From positions 1 to 64,000 of the forward strand of contig DUTX01000008.1 of NCBI GenBank assembly GCA_012841865.1: a stretch of DNA of 64,000 nucleotides, in the 5' to 3' direction. This DNA comes from Acholeplasmataceae bacterium (lineage in GTDB: Bacteria; Bacillota_I; Bacilli_A; ML615J-28; CAG-698). Below are positions 44,642 to 54,477 of the stretch, piece after piece. Within the stretch, counting starts at the first letter, position 1. Each line of letters starts with the position of its first letter. The position numbers were made by a program, and so were the translations under genes. The notes under the pieces were generated by a model, which saw only the letters and a list, made by a program, of their open reading frames with translations, made no database searches and was not told where the DNA came from.

Positions 44642-45451
44642 TTAGTTAACGAGCGGAACAACTACCCCTTGATATGTATCATTAATGAATTTCACAATAT
44701 TTTCTTGGTTTAATGCTTCAATCAAAATCTTGATTGCTTCTTTGTCTTTATATTCAGCCTTAACGGCAATGATATTAGCATAGGTCTGCGCGGCGAGCGA
44801 ACCAGCTTCTTCGCTTGCAAGCAATTTAGCTTTCGGAATCGCTGCCTCCAAAGCATAGTTTCCGTTAATGATAGCAAAGTCAACATCAGAAAGCTGCGAA
44901 GGAATCACTGCTGCTTCCAGTTCCACTATTTTCACATTATGCGGATTTTCAATAATATCATTTACGGTCACATTCGTCCCTTTGCTTTGATCGAGTACGA
45001 TAATGTTCTTTTCCTGTAAAAGGAGTAACCCCCGAGCCCCGTTGGAATTATCATTCGCAATCGCGATTTTCGCATTCTCCAAATCATCCAAACTCGTTCT
45101 TTTCCCTTGGTAGAGTCCGAGCGGCTCATAATGAACCTTTAATACAGAAACTAAATTAGTTTTATTATTTTTATTATAATCTTCCAAGTAAGGTAAATGT
45201 TGAAAGAAATTAGCATCGACTTCGCCGCTCGCAGTTACTTCGTTAGGAACGACATAATCGTTAAAAACACGAATTTCTAAAGTATAACCTTTTGACTCAA
45301 TAAAGGCTCTGGTTTGTTCTAATATTTCCGCATGTGGGGTTTGGGATGCTGCAACGACAATATTTTTATCATCAATGCTGTTTTTTGAAACACAGCCGGA
45401 AAAGACAAACAAAAATAAAACACAAAAGCATAAACAAACAAATTTTTTCAT
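44642..45451 (-). CDS. metQ: Methionine-binding lipoprotein MetQ
   Basis: 269 residues, NlpA family solute-binding lipoprotein. Lipobox FSGC (Cys about 20). Family blocks: VAASQTPHAEILEQTRAFIE, VDANFFQHLPYLEDYNK and AIANDNSNGARGLLLLQ. It captures D/L-methionine or short methionine peptides for MetNI. Last of metN-metI-metQ. Confidence 0.9.
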   Translation of the reverse strand: MKKFVCLCFCVLFLFVFSGCVSKNSIDDKNIVVAASQTPHAEILEQTRAFIESKGYTLEIRVFNDYVVPNEVTASGEVDANFFQHLPYLEDYNKNNKTNLVSVLKVHYEPLGLYQGKRTSLDDLENAKIAIANDNSNGARGLLLLQEKNIIVLDQSKGTNVTVNDIIENPHNVKIVELEAAVIPSQLSDVDFAIINGNYALEAAIPKAKLLASEEAGSLAAQTYANIIAVKAEYKDKEAIKILIEALNQENIVKFINDTYQGVVVPLVN

Positions 45452-45460
45452 AAAAACCTC

Positions 45461-46132
45461 CTATAATCTTTTTTTATCTACTTTACGGGCAATTCTGTCA
45501 AAGATAAATTGAATCAATTGAACTATCAAAACTAGCAAGACAACCGTAACAAGCATAACTTGATAATTATACTTATGGTACCCATAGCGGATTGCAATAT
45601 CTCCGAGTCCCCCTCCGGCAACGGCTCCTGCCATTGCGGAATAGCCGATTAAGTTGATTCCTGTAATCGCAAGTCCTCTAATTAAAGCCGGTGTCGCTTC
45701 TACTAAAAACACCTTGAATATTATCTGAAACGGTGTTGCTCCCATTGAGAGCGCTTGTTCAATCACACCTTGATCAATTTCCCGAATTGATGTTTCTACT
45801 AGTCTAGCTACAAAGGTTGTAGAAGCGAAGGTTAAAGGAACAATCATTGCCGTCGAACCAATTGAGGTTCCAACGATTATCCGTGTTAAGGGAATTAAGA
45901 GCACCAGTAAAATCAAAAAGGGAATCGAGCGAAAAAGATTGATAATGGTCCCAAAAATCAAATTTAAGGGTCGGTTAGGTTTAATCCCTTTTTTATCTGT
46001 GACGACAACAAGAACCCCCATCGGCAAACCAAAAATATAAGCTAGGACTGTTGAAAAAGAAACCATATAAAGAGTTTCCAACGTCCCCTTAAACATACCG
46101 GTGTTTTCAATAAGCTCAAATATTTCCTTCAT
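45461..46132 (-). CDS. metI: Methionine ABC transporter permease MetI
   Basis: 223 residues from ATG 46132 with GGGGTTGGAAAG upstream. Five hydrophobic segments; the EAA loop that contacts the ATPase reads IEQALSMGATPFQIIFKVFL; GYSAMAGAVAGGGLGDIA is the MetI signature. It overlaps the metN end by 17 bases. Confidence 0.92.
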   Translation of the reverse strand: MKEIFELIENTGMFKGTLETLYMVSFSTVLAYIFGLPMGVLVVVTDKKGIKPNRPLNLIFGTIINLFRSIPFLILLVLLIPLTRIIVGTSIGSTAMIVPLTFASTTFVARLVETSIREIDQGVIEQALSMGATPFQIIFKVFLVEATPALIRGLAITGINLIGYSAMAGAVAGGGLGDIAIRYGYHKYNYQVMLVTVVLLVLIVQLIQFIFDRIARKVDKKRL

Positions 46133-46877
46133 CTTTCCAACCCCCTTTACCAAGCAACATTTTCGTAACCGAACTTTGTGGTTTCTCCAAAACCGTCTTT
46201 GCTATACCTTGTTCTACAATCTTTCCGTAGTCAAGAACGGCAACCTCATCACAAATAGAAGATACCACCGCCAGTTCATGCGTTATTATTAGCATCGTTA
46301 CTTGAAATTTATCTCTGATTTCAAGCAAGAGTTTCAAAATCTGCTTTGTTGTTTTCGGATCGAGCGCACTTGTTATTTCATCAAACAGTAAGAGTTTCGG
46401 GTTTAAAGCCAAAGCCCGCGCAATCGCTACCCTTTGTTTTTGGCCGCCGGAAAGCTGAGCAGGATAAGCCTTTTCTTTCCCCTTTAAACCCGTTACTTCG
46501 ATTAAATAATTCACTCTTTTCTTAATATCTTCTTTTTTCCAACCACTGATTTCAAGCGGAAAGGCAATATTTTTTTCGACAGTTTTTTGGTAAAGAAGAT
46601 TGTATCCTTGAAAAACAATGCCGATGTTTTTTAAGAAACTTCTTAGCTCTTCGCCCTTTAAGGAAGTAATCTCAAAATCATCAACATAGATTTGACCTTG
46701 ATCGACTTTCTCAAGACAAATAATCGAACGAAGTAAAGTTGACTTTCCAGCTCCACTTAAACCAATGATTCCAAAAATACTGTTCTTACTTATTTCTAGA
46801 GAAACATTATCAAGGGCATGTAAGTTTTCATTATTGGTTTGTAAGAATGATTTTGAAACATTAATAATTTTTACCAT
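46116..46877 (-). CDS. metN: Methionine ABC transporter ATP-binding protein MetN
   Basis: 253 residues from ATG 46877, preceded by TTGGAGG; an in-frame reading further up would run into the T-box terminator. Walker A GLSGAGKST, signature LSGGQKQR, Walker B LLLFDEITSALD and the H-loop ITHELAVVS are intact. At 253 residues it lacks the C-terminal NIL (ACT-like) domain of about 90 residues that gives MetN trans-inhibition by methionine in E. coli, so control here rests on the T-box. First gene of the operon. Confidence 0.92.
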   Translation of the reverse strand: MVKIINVSKSFLQTNNENLHALDNVSLEISKNSIFGIIGLSGAGKSTLLRSIICLEKVDQGQIYVDDFEITSLKGEELRSFLKNIGIVFQGYNLLYQKTVEKNIAFPLEISGWKKEDIKKRVNYLIEVTGLKGKEKAYPAQLSGGQKQRVAIARALALNPKLLLFDEITSALDPKTTKQILKLLLEIRDKFQVTMLIITHELAVVSSICDEVAVLDYGKIVEQGIAKTVLEKPQSSVTKMLLGKGGWKDEGNI

Positions 46878-46890
46878 AATTACCTCCAAA

Positions 46891-47165
46891 ATAAAAAAAA
46901 TCCCGTCCTCTAAAAGGACGAGATAATATTCCCGCGGTACCACCTTTTTTCGTTATAATATCACTATTATAACCTCTTCGAGTACAATCATACTCTATCG
47001 CTGTAACGTGCGAACACGTCTTGATTTTACGAAACGCTCAACCAAGCAACTCCGAGGCCATCTTCGCCAAATTCAGTATTATTCCCTCACACCTACCGGA
47101 ACTCTCTGTGAATACTTCCTTTTGGTTACTCTTCTCTTCACCGTCTTTATTTGTATCTATATATG
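46891..47165 (-). promoter_or_regulatory. T-box riboswitch (methionine specifier) of metNIQ
   Basis: The minus strand shows the T-box plan: Stem I with GAAGAGAAGAGUA and distal-loop AGAGAGUUCCGGUAGGUG, a specifier-side strand GGCGAAG-AUG-GCCUCGGAG with AUG as the probable codon, a Stem II/III region, the antiterminator AAAGGUGGUACCGCGGG (46949-46932), and a terminator CUCGUCC/GGACGGG with T-run (46922-46893). Uncharged tRNA-Met would stabilise the antiterminator and switch on the importer. The Met assignment fits the downstream genes. Confidence 0.9.
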
Positions 47166-47170
47166 TATTA

Positions 47171-47198
47171 ATTATACTAAATATTCATAAATTTTCAA
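47171..47198 (-). promoter_or_regulatory. Promoter of the metNIQ T-box transcript
   Basis: On minus: TTGAAA (47198-47193), 16-base spacer, TATAAT (47176-47171). Confidence 0.75.
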
Positions 47199-47247
47199 TC
47201 TGTGCGAAAATGAAAATGTTTACACTTCAATATCAGTAGAATGATTT

Positions 47248-47260
47248 CGAAACCGGTTGC
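47248..47260. promoter_or_regulatory. Orphan LacI/CcpA-like operator half
   Basis: CGAAACCGGTTGC carries the palindromic core AACCGGTT. No gene with a proper start follows it on either strand, so it is probably a relic or serves a distant gene. Confidence 0.35.
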
Positions 47261-47261
47261 A

Positions 47262-47446
47262 TTATATTAAAGCAACAATATGGTGGTGAACATAGTCCCA
47301 TGACAGAGTCTCTTCAAGAGCTATTTGCATGCTTTTAATTCCGAATACTGTTCTAAGATTCATTTACTTGTTCTTTTCTGAAATTCAATTTCTGTTGGAA
47401 ATAAAACGATTTCACCTTTTTCGAAATTATGTTTTATAAATATTTG
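47262..47446 (-). pseudogene. Remnant of a LacI-family regulator C-terminus plus a short trailing frame
   Basis: On minus 28 open codons (47446-47360) end with GEIVLFPTEIEFQKRTSK and a TGA. The LFPTELxxRxS pattern is how LacI-family regulators end, so this is the tail of a deleted regulator gene; no start or RBS remains. Its TGA overlaps an ATG (47363) that opens a 33-codon frame (MNLRTVFGIKSMQIALEETL...) to 47262 with no RBS and no recognised family. Both look like leftovers at the edge of the sugar locus. Confidence 0.5.
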
Positions 47447-47499
47447 TTAAAACTATATTTTAGTTGTTAGAAAATATAAAATGAAATTTAAATCCGTTT

Positions 47500-48389
47500 C
47501 TAACTCTTTTCTTCTAGAATATTTGTAAAAAGCAAAGCAACCTCACCAATTAAATTAAGGACCGGTTGAATCAGTTGTGGATGAAATCTTCTCTGCGTAG
47601 TAGCAGTTTCAAAGTTAAGGGTCCCTTGGTAACAAACTTCCTTCAACGCTTCACATAAACGATCCCAATTTCCTACCCCCATATATGGACACAAATGCAA
47701 ATCACCCAAACCGTCGTTATCATTAATGTGGAGGGTTTTCAACCTTCCTCCCAAAGTTTTAATGAAATGATAGGGATCAGCTCCAACCAATAAAAGATGC
47801 CCTGTATCTAAACAAAAAGCAAACAGTTCTTCTCCTGCAATTTCATTTAAAGCATCGATATACCGCTTCGCTTCATAAGGATTACTACATATAGCTGAAT
47901 ACTTTTTGCTATTTTCACGATCATAACACCACATGTTTTCTAAACAACAAATGACTTTATGTTCTTTTAAATATGGAATTAAAGAAGAATAAAAATTAAT
48001 ATTCACTTCCCATTCTTCTTCCTTCGATAAAGAATTCTGTATTTCCGCATTAAAACAAGGATGAATAATAATATATTTACAATTGCAGAACGAAGTAATT
48101 TTAATACTTTTTATAATAGCTTCAAAGGCTCTATTTGAAGCTGTTTCATCATTGTAATAATAAGAAGGAAAGGGGGCATGAAATTGACCAAATTCAATAT
48201 CATTTAACTTAGCATAAAATTTTACTTCTTCAAAATAATCAACAACTTCTCCTCTTCTTCGAAAAAAGATAACGGAAAAACATTTAAACCAAAATCAACA
48301 GCATTAAATTTTGCTTTTTTTATAGCAGCAAAACCTTCTTTATAACCTAGCACATCCGTAATGCCACTACTTTGAATCGATATTTTCAT
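47500..48389 (-). pseudogene. Sugar phosphate isomerase/epimerase, interrupted by a frameshift
   Basis: ATG 48389 has a strong RBS (AAAAGGAGAAG). The frame runs MKISIQSSGITDVLGYKEGF ... NVFPLSFF and then, at an A6 tract on plus (48262-48267), loses phase; the next frame continues GEVVDYFEEVKFYAKLNDI ... FHAPFPSYYYND ... YIIIHPCFN and joins without a gap to the C-terminal part (CLENMW, FAFCLDTGHLLLVGAD, LKTLHINDNDG, NFETATT). Together this is a normal xylose-isomerase-like TIM barrel of about 295 residues with its metal and His ligands. One extra base in the homopolymer would restore it. Taken alone, the C-terminal 168 residues would be a truncated enzyme. Lies downstream of the putative glycosidase operon. 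Confidence 0.75.
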
Positions 48390-48729
48390 ATTTCTTCTCC
48401 TTTTAAATATGAATTTTTAAAACGCATGATTTAGTCAAAAAGTAAACTTCAATTAAAACACAAAAATTATGTCTAGTTGTGAGTATATAGATAAATAAAA
48501 GGAAAAATCAAATCTGTATTAATTTATTTCCCATTTTTCAATAATAACAGAATGGTTCACAATCTAAGACAGTATAATTTTTCACTTTTTTGTACAATTT
48601 TTCTATTTTTTAACCTTTATTCTTAAAAAACTTTTAAAGAATTACATTAGAAAACCATTATCTGTTTATTATGTTAAAGTATTTGATTTGATTCCGACAC
48701 TATAACTTATGAGTATTTAATGTCTCAAA
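48390..48729. other. 340-base AT-rich gap, nothing clear
   Basis: Between the broken isomerase gene and the 664-residue glycosidase gene. Only weak promoter-like pairs occur on minus (for example TTGAAA-17-TACAGA near 48540-48515). I see no ORF with an RBS, no tRNA and no stable hairpin with a T-run. Confidence 0.4.
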
Positions 48730-50724
48730 TTAAGTCAGGATTAGCAACACCGTAGAAAGCGGATCTATTTTTAAAGTGGTTCGGTAAATTCCGTTTTCAT
48801 TTTTAAAAGAAATTTCTTGGAATACAGGATTTGTTTTAGAAGCCAACTTAATATTTATATAACTTTTTTTAGTTTCAAAGACCAACGCTACCAAGTCATC
48901 ACTGAAATTAGATAAAATCAATACATCGTAATCACTTCCCTCATAAAAATAAGGGATAAGATTTGGACTTAGCGTAAAGACGATGTTTTTGTTAAAAACT
49001 GAGTTTCTAAGTGCTGTTTTAATCGCCCTTTCACGAAGATTGGCAAAAAGTCCAATTGGAAAGTCAGTACTTGAATACGGTAATATTAAAACATTACTAA
49101 CTTCACAAATAGCATCCGCAACATAACTTCCGTCATAATTGTATGCTTTTGTATATACTTTCTGTTCTCCTAAGTAGTCAATCTTATAAAAATCTCCACA
49201 AAAATATTGGCTAGAAGCACGTCCGTTAGAGATTCCAAGTAAATTTAAGCCTTGAACTTCTTCTTCATAAGAATAAAGTCCCGTTCTTTCTTGTAAACGT
49301 TCATAGTCCTTTATTCCTGCCAAATGTCCGAGTCCATATTCTACCAAGACTTCAATAACATCACCGTTGATTAAAACATAATTGTTTTTAAAAAGAGAGA
49401 TTATTTCTTCTTTGGAGAGATTACGTAAATATTGGGAAGCAATAGCAATTACATCACCTTTTACAAATTTATCCGTACAGTATTCAAAGCTGATTCCGAC
49501 TTGGCCCAAATAGCCTCCCCACCAATAGTCTTGAGGAATTAATTCTTCTATTGCTTCACCGCTTTTTGTCTTTAAGGTTTTAGCGCTATCTATGCTAACC
49601 ATTACCTTTACTCCGCTTAATTGCTTGAATTTTAAATCTAGATTTTTAAAGGTGTTTAAGTAAGGTTTTAGGAGCGAAAGCTTTTCACTAAAACCTTCTT
49701 CATCTAATACACCGTTACCATTAAACTCAAAAATATTAAGTGTCGAGCCGGTTAAGATTAAGGGAATTGAAGTTTCTAGTTGAAAAGCGGAAAAGTTAGT
49801 GGATTTACTATATAGCGTATGAGGAAAATTTTCTATTTCGTTATAACATAAAACTTTTTCCGGAATCATAGAACGAGAAAGCATTGGATGAATATTAAAA
49901 ATCCAACCACAAAGTTGAGGAGAACTTTGCCGGTAAGATGAGATAAATAATCTGTTCGCTGGTGTTTTTGTTTCAGAAAGATTATTAAAGACTTCCTTCT
50001 GGTCGCGACCCTCCGCTAAGAGTGTGGAAGCAAGTCCGGTCATTAAGCCTAACCTAACATTGGTATCTTTCAGATGCTCTGCCAGTTCTTTTGCTAAGTT
50101 ACTGATAACTATTCTATTAACTGCGATATATGCTTCCCGATATCTTTGATCAGCCTCTGGGGAAAGCACATTATTTACAAACTCTTCTCGAGAAATTTCT
50201 TCGTTCAAATGTTTTTGAAATAAGTCCATATGGAGTTTGCAGAAACAACCACCGTATTCTAAGGGTTCATGATTATGCATCCGGAAATCATCTTCAATCC
50301 ATAAGATTTCCGGTTTTATTTCGGTTGCATAATAATGATATATTTCAAAAAAATATTTTTTCCAATTTTTAGATAGCGGACAAACAGTAGCGCTCGCAAC
50401 TTCACCAACAGGAGAGACCATTAAATCAAAGTCCTGCCCGGTTTTTAATTTCCGCCCTCTATCGCCATGTAAAAATGTAACCCAAGGGTTAAGCGAAGTT
50501 GTAATCTTGTATTCCGCCAATCTTAACTTAGCGTATTTAATTACCTCAACATAGGCCTTTGCTTCCTCAATTGTAATATGACCGGTATTGAAGTCTTCTG
50601 CATCAATAAAAAACATCACATCATCAATAAGAGCTTTATTACAAAAGGATATTAATCTTTCCAGCCTTTCTTCAACATTAAAGTTTGGAAGTAAATTGAA
50701 GCGTAAGGAGTATTTGAAACTCAT
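48730..50724 (-). CDS. Putative glycosidase, GH42-like layout, family not assigned
   Basis: 664 residues, no signal peptide. The first about 370 residues read as a TIM barrel: KITTSLNPWVTFLHGDRGR, then ILWIEDDFRMHNH with acidic residues followed by GGCFCKLHMDLF, and GLMTGLASTLLAEGRD. Residues about 390-530 look like the glutamine-amidotransferase-like trimerisation domain of GH42 enzymes (VMVSIDSAKTL ... LINGDVIEVLVEYGLGHLAGI). The C-terminal about 120 residues are a beta domain. The acidic IEDDF motif may supply a catalytic residue. It is not GH112 lacto-N-biose phosphorylase by sequence. Its operon (kinase, galT, galE, GH109-like) suggests a galactosyl- or N-acetylhexosamine-containing substrate. 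Confidence 0.6.
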   Translation of the reverse strand: MSFKYSLRFNLLPNFNVEERLERLISFCNKALIDDVMFFIDAEDFNTGHITIEEAKAYVEVIKYAKLRLAEYKITTSLNPWVTFLHGDRGRKLKTGQDFDLMVSPVGEVASATVCPLSKNWKKYFFEIYHYYATEIKPEILWIEDDFRMHNHEPLEYGGCFCKLHMDLFQKHLNEEISREEFVNNVLSPEADQRYREAYIAVNRIVISNLAKELAEHLKDTNVRLGLMTGLASTLLAEGRDQKEVFNNLSETKTPANRLFISSYRQSSPQLCGWIFNIHPMLSRSMIPEKVLCYNEIENFPHTLYSKSTNFSAFQLETSIPLILTGSTLNIFEFNGNGVLDEEGFSEKLSLLKPYLNTFKNLDLKFKQLSGVKVMVSIDSAKTLKTKSGEAIEELIPQDYWWGGYLGQVGISFEYCTDKFVKGDVIAIASQYLRNLSKEEIISLFKNNYVLINGDVIEVLVEYGLGHLAGIKDYERLQERTGLYSYEEEVQGLNLLGISNGRASSQYFCGDFYKIDYLGEQKVYTKAYNYDGSYVADAICEVSNVLILPYSSTDFPIGLFANLRERAIKTALRNSVFNKNIVFTLSPNLIPYFYEGSDYDVLILSNFSDDLVALVFETKKSYINIKLASKTNPVFQEISFKNENGIYRTTLKIDPLSTVLLILT

Positions 50725-50727
50725 TTT

Positions 50728-51954
50728 CTAAATAACGTCCTTTCTTTCCCGGATTAACCATTTGCCGCGGGTAAAATCAGGGATAGTTACCGGATGGCCG
50801 CCCAGGGCAATTGATTCTTCGGAAAGGACTGTAATAACCATCCAAGAAGCGGCATCGTAGACATCAATCGGCATTTCTTCGCCTTTTTTATAAGCATCGA
50901 TAAAAGCCCTCATCATGAAATAATCCATGCCACCATGTCCAAGATCTCTTTGTTCAGGTGTAATGTTTTTCCAAAAATCAGGTAAATATTTATCTTCATA
51001 TTCTGTAGCATTATTAAATAACTTTTCAGTGTTTTCGATTCCGGTCCAATACTCCTCAGGATGAACTCCATCTAAAAAGACAATATTCGGAGAAGTTAGA
51101 TACATACCCTTGGTTCCGCGTAAAACCAGTTCGCGGTCATAAAAACGCGGAAGCGAAGTATCTAGTTTCAAAAGTATCGTCTCACCGCCGGCACAAGTAA
51201 TTATCGTTGTAACGATATCTCCTTGAGCAAAATCACATCCCAAGAGATTAGAATTGATGGTTTCTTTTCTTTCCTCAACATAAGCTTCCATCCCAAAGGA
51301 TTTGCTGGAAACCGAAACCAAGGTCAACATTCTGTTGCCTCTGTTGATGTCTAAGATTTTCGCAATCGGACCGAGTTCATGGGTCGGATAGTTTTCCGCA
51401 TTCCGGTTAAGATAATTCCTTAACCGATAATGTCTGTTTTCAGCCCCTCCGGTCACTTCTTCGCGTAAGTCATGACCATAAGCCCCGGAACAATGGACCA
51501 CTTTTCCGAAAAGGCCATCTCTTACCATCCTTAAGGCCATTAGTTCTTGCTTATCATAGCAACAATTTTCTAAAAACATAAAGGGTGTCTTTGTTTCTTC
51601 ATAAGCTCGAATAAGTTGCCAACATTCTTCAACCGTATAAACACCGCCGACTTCCATGCCGACGGTTTTCTTCGCTTTCATCGCTCCGATTGCGACATCA
51701 ATATGGTTTTCCCAACTTGATGAAACAATTACTACTTCTAAGTCATCCAGCTTTAAGACTTCTTCATAATCGACGATTTGCAAAGGCCGATTACCTTTTG
51801 TATTATAAATTCTTTCAGAAGCTTCAGCCATCCTGTCTTGATAGAGGTCGGAAACCGCAATTATTTCTACATCTGGTAATGCAGATAGAGTATGTAAGAG
51901 TGCCATGCCTCTTTGGCCGCATCCGATTACTGCTAGTTTAACTTTCTTTTCCAT
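50728..51954 (-). CDS. Gfo/Idh/MocA family protein, GH109-like
   Basis: 408 residues. N-terminal Rossmann fold (AVIGCGQRGMALLHTL, residues 8-23) binds NAD; the second domain carries YPTHELGPIAKILDINRGNR and SHxx-like blocks seen in GH109 alpha-N-acetylgalactosaminidases and their close Firmicute relatives; EVGGVYTVEECWQL and FLENCCYDKQEL are also typical. GH109 enzymes use NAD to open glycosidic bonds by oxidation-elimination. Plain oxidoreductase action is also possible. It is 2 bases past galE and 3 bases before the glycosidase, so it shares their operon. Confidence 0.75.
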   Translation of the reverse strand: MEKKVKLAVIGCGQRGMALLHTLSALPDVEIIAVSDLYQDRMAEASERIYNTKGNRPLQIVDYEEVLKLDDLEVVIVSSSWENHIDVAIGAMKAKKTVGMEVGGVYTVEECWQLIRAYEETKTPFMFLENCCYDKQELMALRMVRDGLFGKVVHCSGAYGHDLREEVTGGAENRHYRLRNYLNRNAENYPTHELGPIAKILDINRGNRMLTLVSVSSKSFGMEAYVEERKETINSNLLGCDFAQGDIVTTIITCAGGETILLKLDTSLPRFYDRELVLRGTKGMYLTSPNIVFLDGVHPEEYWTGIENTEKLFNNATEYEDKYLPDFWKNITPEQRDLGHGGMDYFMMRAFIDAYKKGEEMPIDVYDAASWMVITVLSEESIALGGHPVTIPDFTRGKWLIRERKDVI

Positions 51955-51956
51955 AT

Positions 51957-52970
51957 TTAACCCTCATAGCCTTGTGGATTCATACTTTGCCATTTCCAGT
52001 GCGAAACACACATTTCGTCAATTCCTCTTTCTGCTTTCCAATCTAGTTCTCTTTCTGCTTTTTCGGGGTCAGCAAAACAAGCTCCAATATCGCCAGGACG
52101 GCGTTCAACAATTCGGTATGGAAGTTTCTTGCCACAGGCTTTTTCAAAAGCATGAATCATTTCTAAAACACTATAACCGCGACCAGTACCAAGGTTATAA
52201 ATTCTAAGTCCCGGTTTAACAACCTTTTCTAAGGCTTTTATATGACCTAAAGCAAGGTCAATTACATGAATATAATCACGAACTCCGGTTCCGTCCGGTG
52301 TCTCATAATCGTTTCCGAAGACTTGGATTTCCGGAAGTTTTCCCACCGCAACCTGAGCGATAAACGGTACCAAATTATTGGGAATTCCGTTCGGATCTTC
52401 ACCGATTAAACCGCTCTCATGGGCTCCGACCGGATTGAAATAACGTAAGATAACAATATTCCAAGCCTCATCGGCACGGTAGAGATCCTTTAAGATATTT
52501 TCAATCATCAATTTTGTAGCCCCGTAAGGATTAGTCACGGAAAGCCTGCAATCCTCATCAAGGGGAAGTCTTTCCGGATCACCGTAGACGGTTGCGGAAG
52601 AGGAGAAAATAATATTCTTCACATTTGCTTTTCTCATTGCTGCAAGTAAAACCAAGGTACCATAAATATTATTGTGATAGTATTCAAGTGGCTTTTGTAC
52701 GCTTTCGCCGACCGCTTTCAAACCTGCAAAATGAATTACACTTGTGATTTCATTTTCAGAAAAAATTTGATTAAGCAAAGCTTCGTCCCGTAGATCGCCT
52801 TCATAAAATTCAATTGTTTTACCGGTAATCTTTTCAATTCTTTTAATGCTTTCCTTCGAAGAATTTGATAAATTATCAATAACAACAACTTGAAAATTTC
52901 TTTCCAATAGTTCTAAAACAGTATGGGAGCCAATATAACCAGCTCCGCCGGTAACCAAGATTTTTTTCAT
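51957..52970 (-). CDS. galE: UDP-glucose 4-epimerase
   Basis: 337 residues, extended [20 protein letters not shown] (5-21) binds NAD; SSATVYG and YGATKLMIE (Tyr and Lys near 149-153) form the catalytic pair; [20 protein letters not shown] and [15 protein letters not shown] are typical. It interconverts UDP-glucose with UDP-galactose, and possibly the N-acetyl forms, closing the cycle with GalT. Translationally adjacent to galT (2 bases). Confidence 0.95.
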   Translation of the reverse strand: MKKILVTGGAGYIGSHTVLELLERNFQVVVIDNLSNSSKESIKRIEKITGKTIEFYEGDLRDEALLNQIFSENEITSVIHFAGLKAVGESVQKPLEYYHNNIYGTLVLLAAMRKANVKNIIFSSSATVYGDPERLPLDEDCRLSVTNPYGATKLMIENILKDLYRADEAWNIVILRYFNPVGAHESGLIGEDPNGIPNNLVPFIAQVAVGKLPEIQVFGNDYETPDGTGVRDYIHVIDLALGHIKALEKVVKPGLRIYNLGTGRGYSVLEMIHAFEKACGKKLPYRIVERRPGDIGACFADPEKAERELDWKAERGIDEMCVSHWKWQSMNPQGYEG

Positions 52971-52972
52971 AT

Positions 52973-54475
52973 TTATCTTACCTCTTTCAATCCTATACTT
53001 TCTAAAAACTTCATAAAACCAGTTCTTCCCTTTTCTGTATCTTTGAAAACAGCAATATTTCTTAGAATATTCTCACAAACACTCCCGATTTCTTTTCTGA
53101 TATATGTTTGGGCAGCTACTTTTGAATTATTCTTTCCGTAGCGACTGACCAAATCTCTGGTCATATCTCGGAAAGATTCCAAATCGCCCGCAAAATCAGG
53201 ATTTTCAATTTCACCTGTTAAAACAGCTTCCACATAGCCAAGCTGTCGCAATAAGCGCGGCGGCAATACAAAGAATCCGCTCGCTTCAACCAAACCAATA
53301 CCTTCACTTTTGATATGATGGTACTCAGGGTGGGCATGAAAGATGCCGTCGGGATATTCAGCACTCGTGCGATTATTTCTTAAAATTATATCAAGAATAT
53401 ATTCATCTTTTTCTTTCCGAGCAATTACCGAAAAGCCGTTATGTCCTTCATCGGTAAAGGCAATGATTTCATTTTCATAATCATCATAGTTTTCCCAGGT
53501 AGTAATAATTTCCCCGGCTAGGGCTTCAATTTCTTCGCGCACCTTTCCTTTAAGCCTGATAAGGCTATTATACCATTCCGGAATAAAAATTTCGGTTTTT
53601 TGATATTTCTCGGAACTTAAAAGTAAACGCGTAGATGCGTTGTTTAAGGGCATTGGGTGAAAACCGCCTTGATAGTGGTCATGGGCAAGAATCGAACCAC
53701 CAACTCTGGGAATCCCGGCATTGGAGCCGATAAAATAAGCGGGAATAAAATCCACAAAATCAAATAATTTCTTGGCGGTATTTAGGTCTACTCGCATCGG
53801 TTTATGCTCATAGCTGATTGCAATGCCGTGATGGTTAAAATAAGCGTAAGGCGAAAACTGCCAAAAATAATCTTCTCCCCCAAGCAAAAGCGGAATCCCT
53901 CTTAAATTTTGGCGGTAAGTTCCATGCCCTGCATAACCTTCATTTTCCGGACAAATTACGCATTTAGGATAACCTGCTTTCTTTTTTGCTGCAGCTTTTA
54001 CCTCGGAATGTTGAATTTCAGGTTTGCTTAAGTTGATAGTTATTTCCAGTTTTCCTTTTGTTTCTTCCGCAATCCAACCGATATTCTTTACTATTTTTGT
54101 TGATCTTACATAATCATTTTTGACATTGTAATCATATAACCAGCTAAAAGCAGCAAGGGGAGTTTTCTCATATTCGCTTTGAAAACGGCGAATGACTTCA
54201 CTCGGTCTTAAAGAAACAAGATCAAGCAATTTAAAGGCAAAATACTCGCTTTCAGCTTCCGTAATGAGTTCTTTTTTTAAAGCATACTCAACAAGCGGAA
54301 GAATCACGGTCTCTGGATTTTTTAAATCAGATACTGAATCAGCCTTTGTTTCTTTAAATTCTTCTATTTTTAAGCTTTCTAAAAGACGATTGCGGATATA
54401 AAACTCATCCCGACTATCCAAAGAGAGATGATTTTTAGCATATTCAATTAAATTTTGAATTAACTTACTGCTCAT
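52973..54475 (-). CDS. galT: UDP-hexose-1-phosphate uridylyltransferase, GalT type 2
   Basis: 500 residues, the long Firmicute-type GalT. Seen: [19 protein letters not shown], the uridylyl-binding [16 protein letters not shown] with catalytic-type histidines, [21 protein letters not shown] and [17 protein letters not shown]. It swaps UMP between UDP-glucose and galactose 1-phosphate (or N-acetylhexosamine 1-phosphate in the LNB-type pathway). I start at ATG 54475 because AAAGGAG lies 6 bases upstream, 2 bases past the kinase stop. Confidence 0.92.
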   Translation of the reverse strand: MSSKLIQNLIEYAKNHLSLDSRDEFYIRNRLLESLKIEEFKETKADSVSDLKNPETVILPLVEYALKKELITEAESEYFAFKLLDLVSLRPSEVIRRFQSEYEKTPLAAFSWLYDYNVKNDYVRSTKIVKNIGWIAEETKGKLEITINLSKPEIQHSEVKAAAKKKAGYPKCVICPENEGYAGHGTYRQNLRGIPLLLGGEDYFWQFSPYAYFNHHGIAISYEHKPMRVDLNTAKKLFDFVDFIPAYFIGSNAGIPRVGGSILAHDHYQGGFHPMPLNNASTRLLLSSEKYQKTEIFIPEWYNSLIRLKGKVREEIEALAGEIITTWENYDDYENEIIAFTDEGHNGFSVIARKEKDEYILDIILRNNRTSAEYPDGIFHAHPEYHHIKSEGIGLVEASGFFVLPPRLLRQLGYVEAVLTGEIENPDFAGDLESFRDMTRDLVSRYGKNNSKVAAQTYIRKEIGSVCENILRNIAVFKDTEKGRTGFMKFLESIGLKEVR

Positions 54476-54477
54476 TT

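Noticed and set aside
46880-47200. S-box (SAM) riboswitch before metNIQ
   Set aside because: The antiterminator AAAGGUGGUACCGCGGG and the Stem I motifs are those of a T-box, and no SAM aptamer core is present.
48730-50724. GH112 lacto-N-biose phosphorylase
   Set aside because: The N-terminus and key blocks do not resemble GH112 proteins; only the operon context would suggest it.
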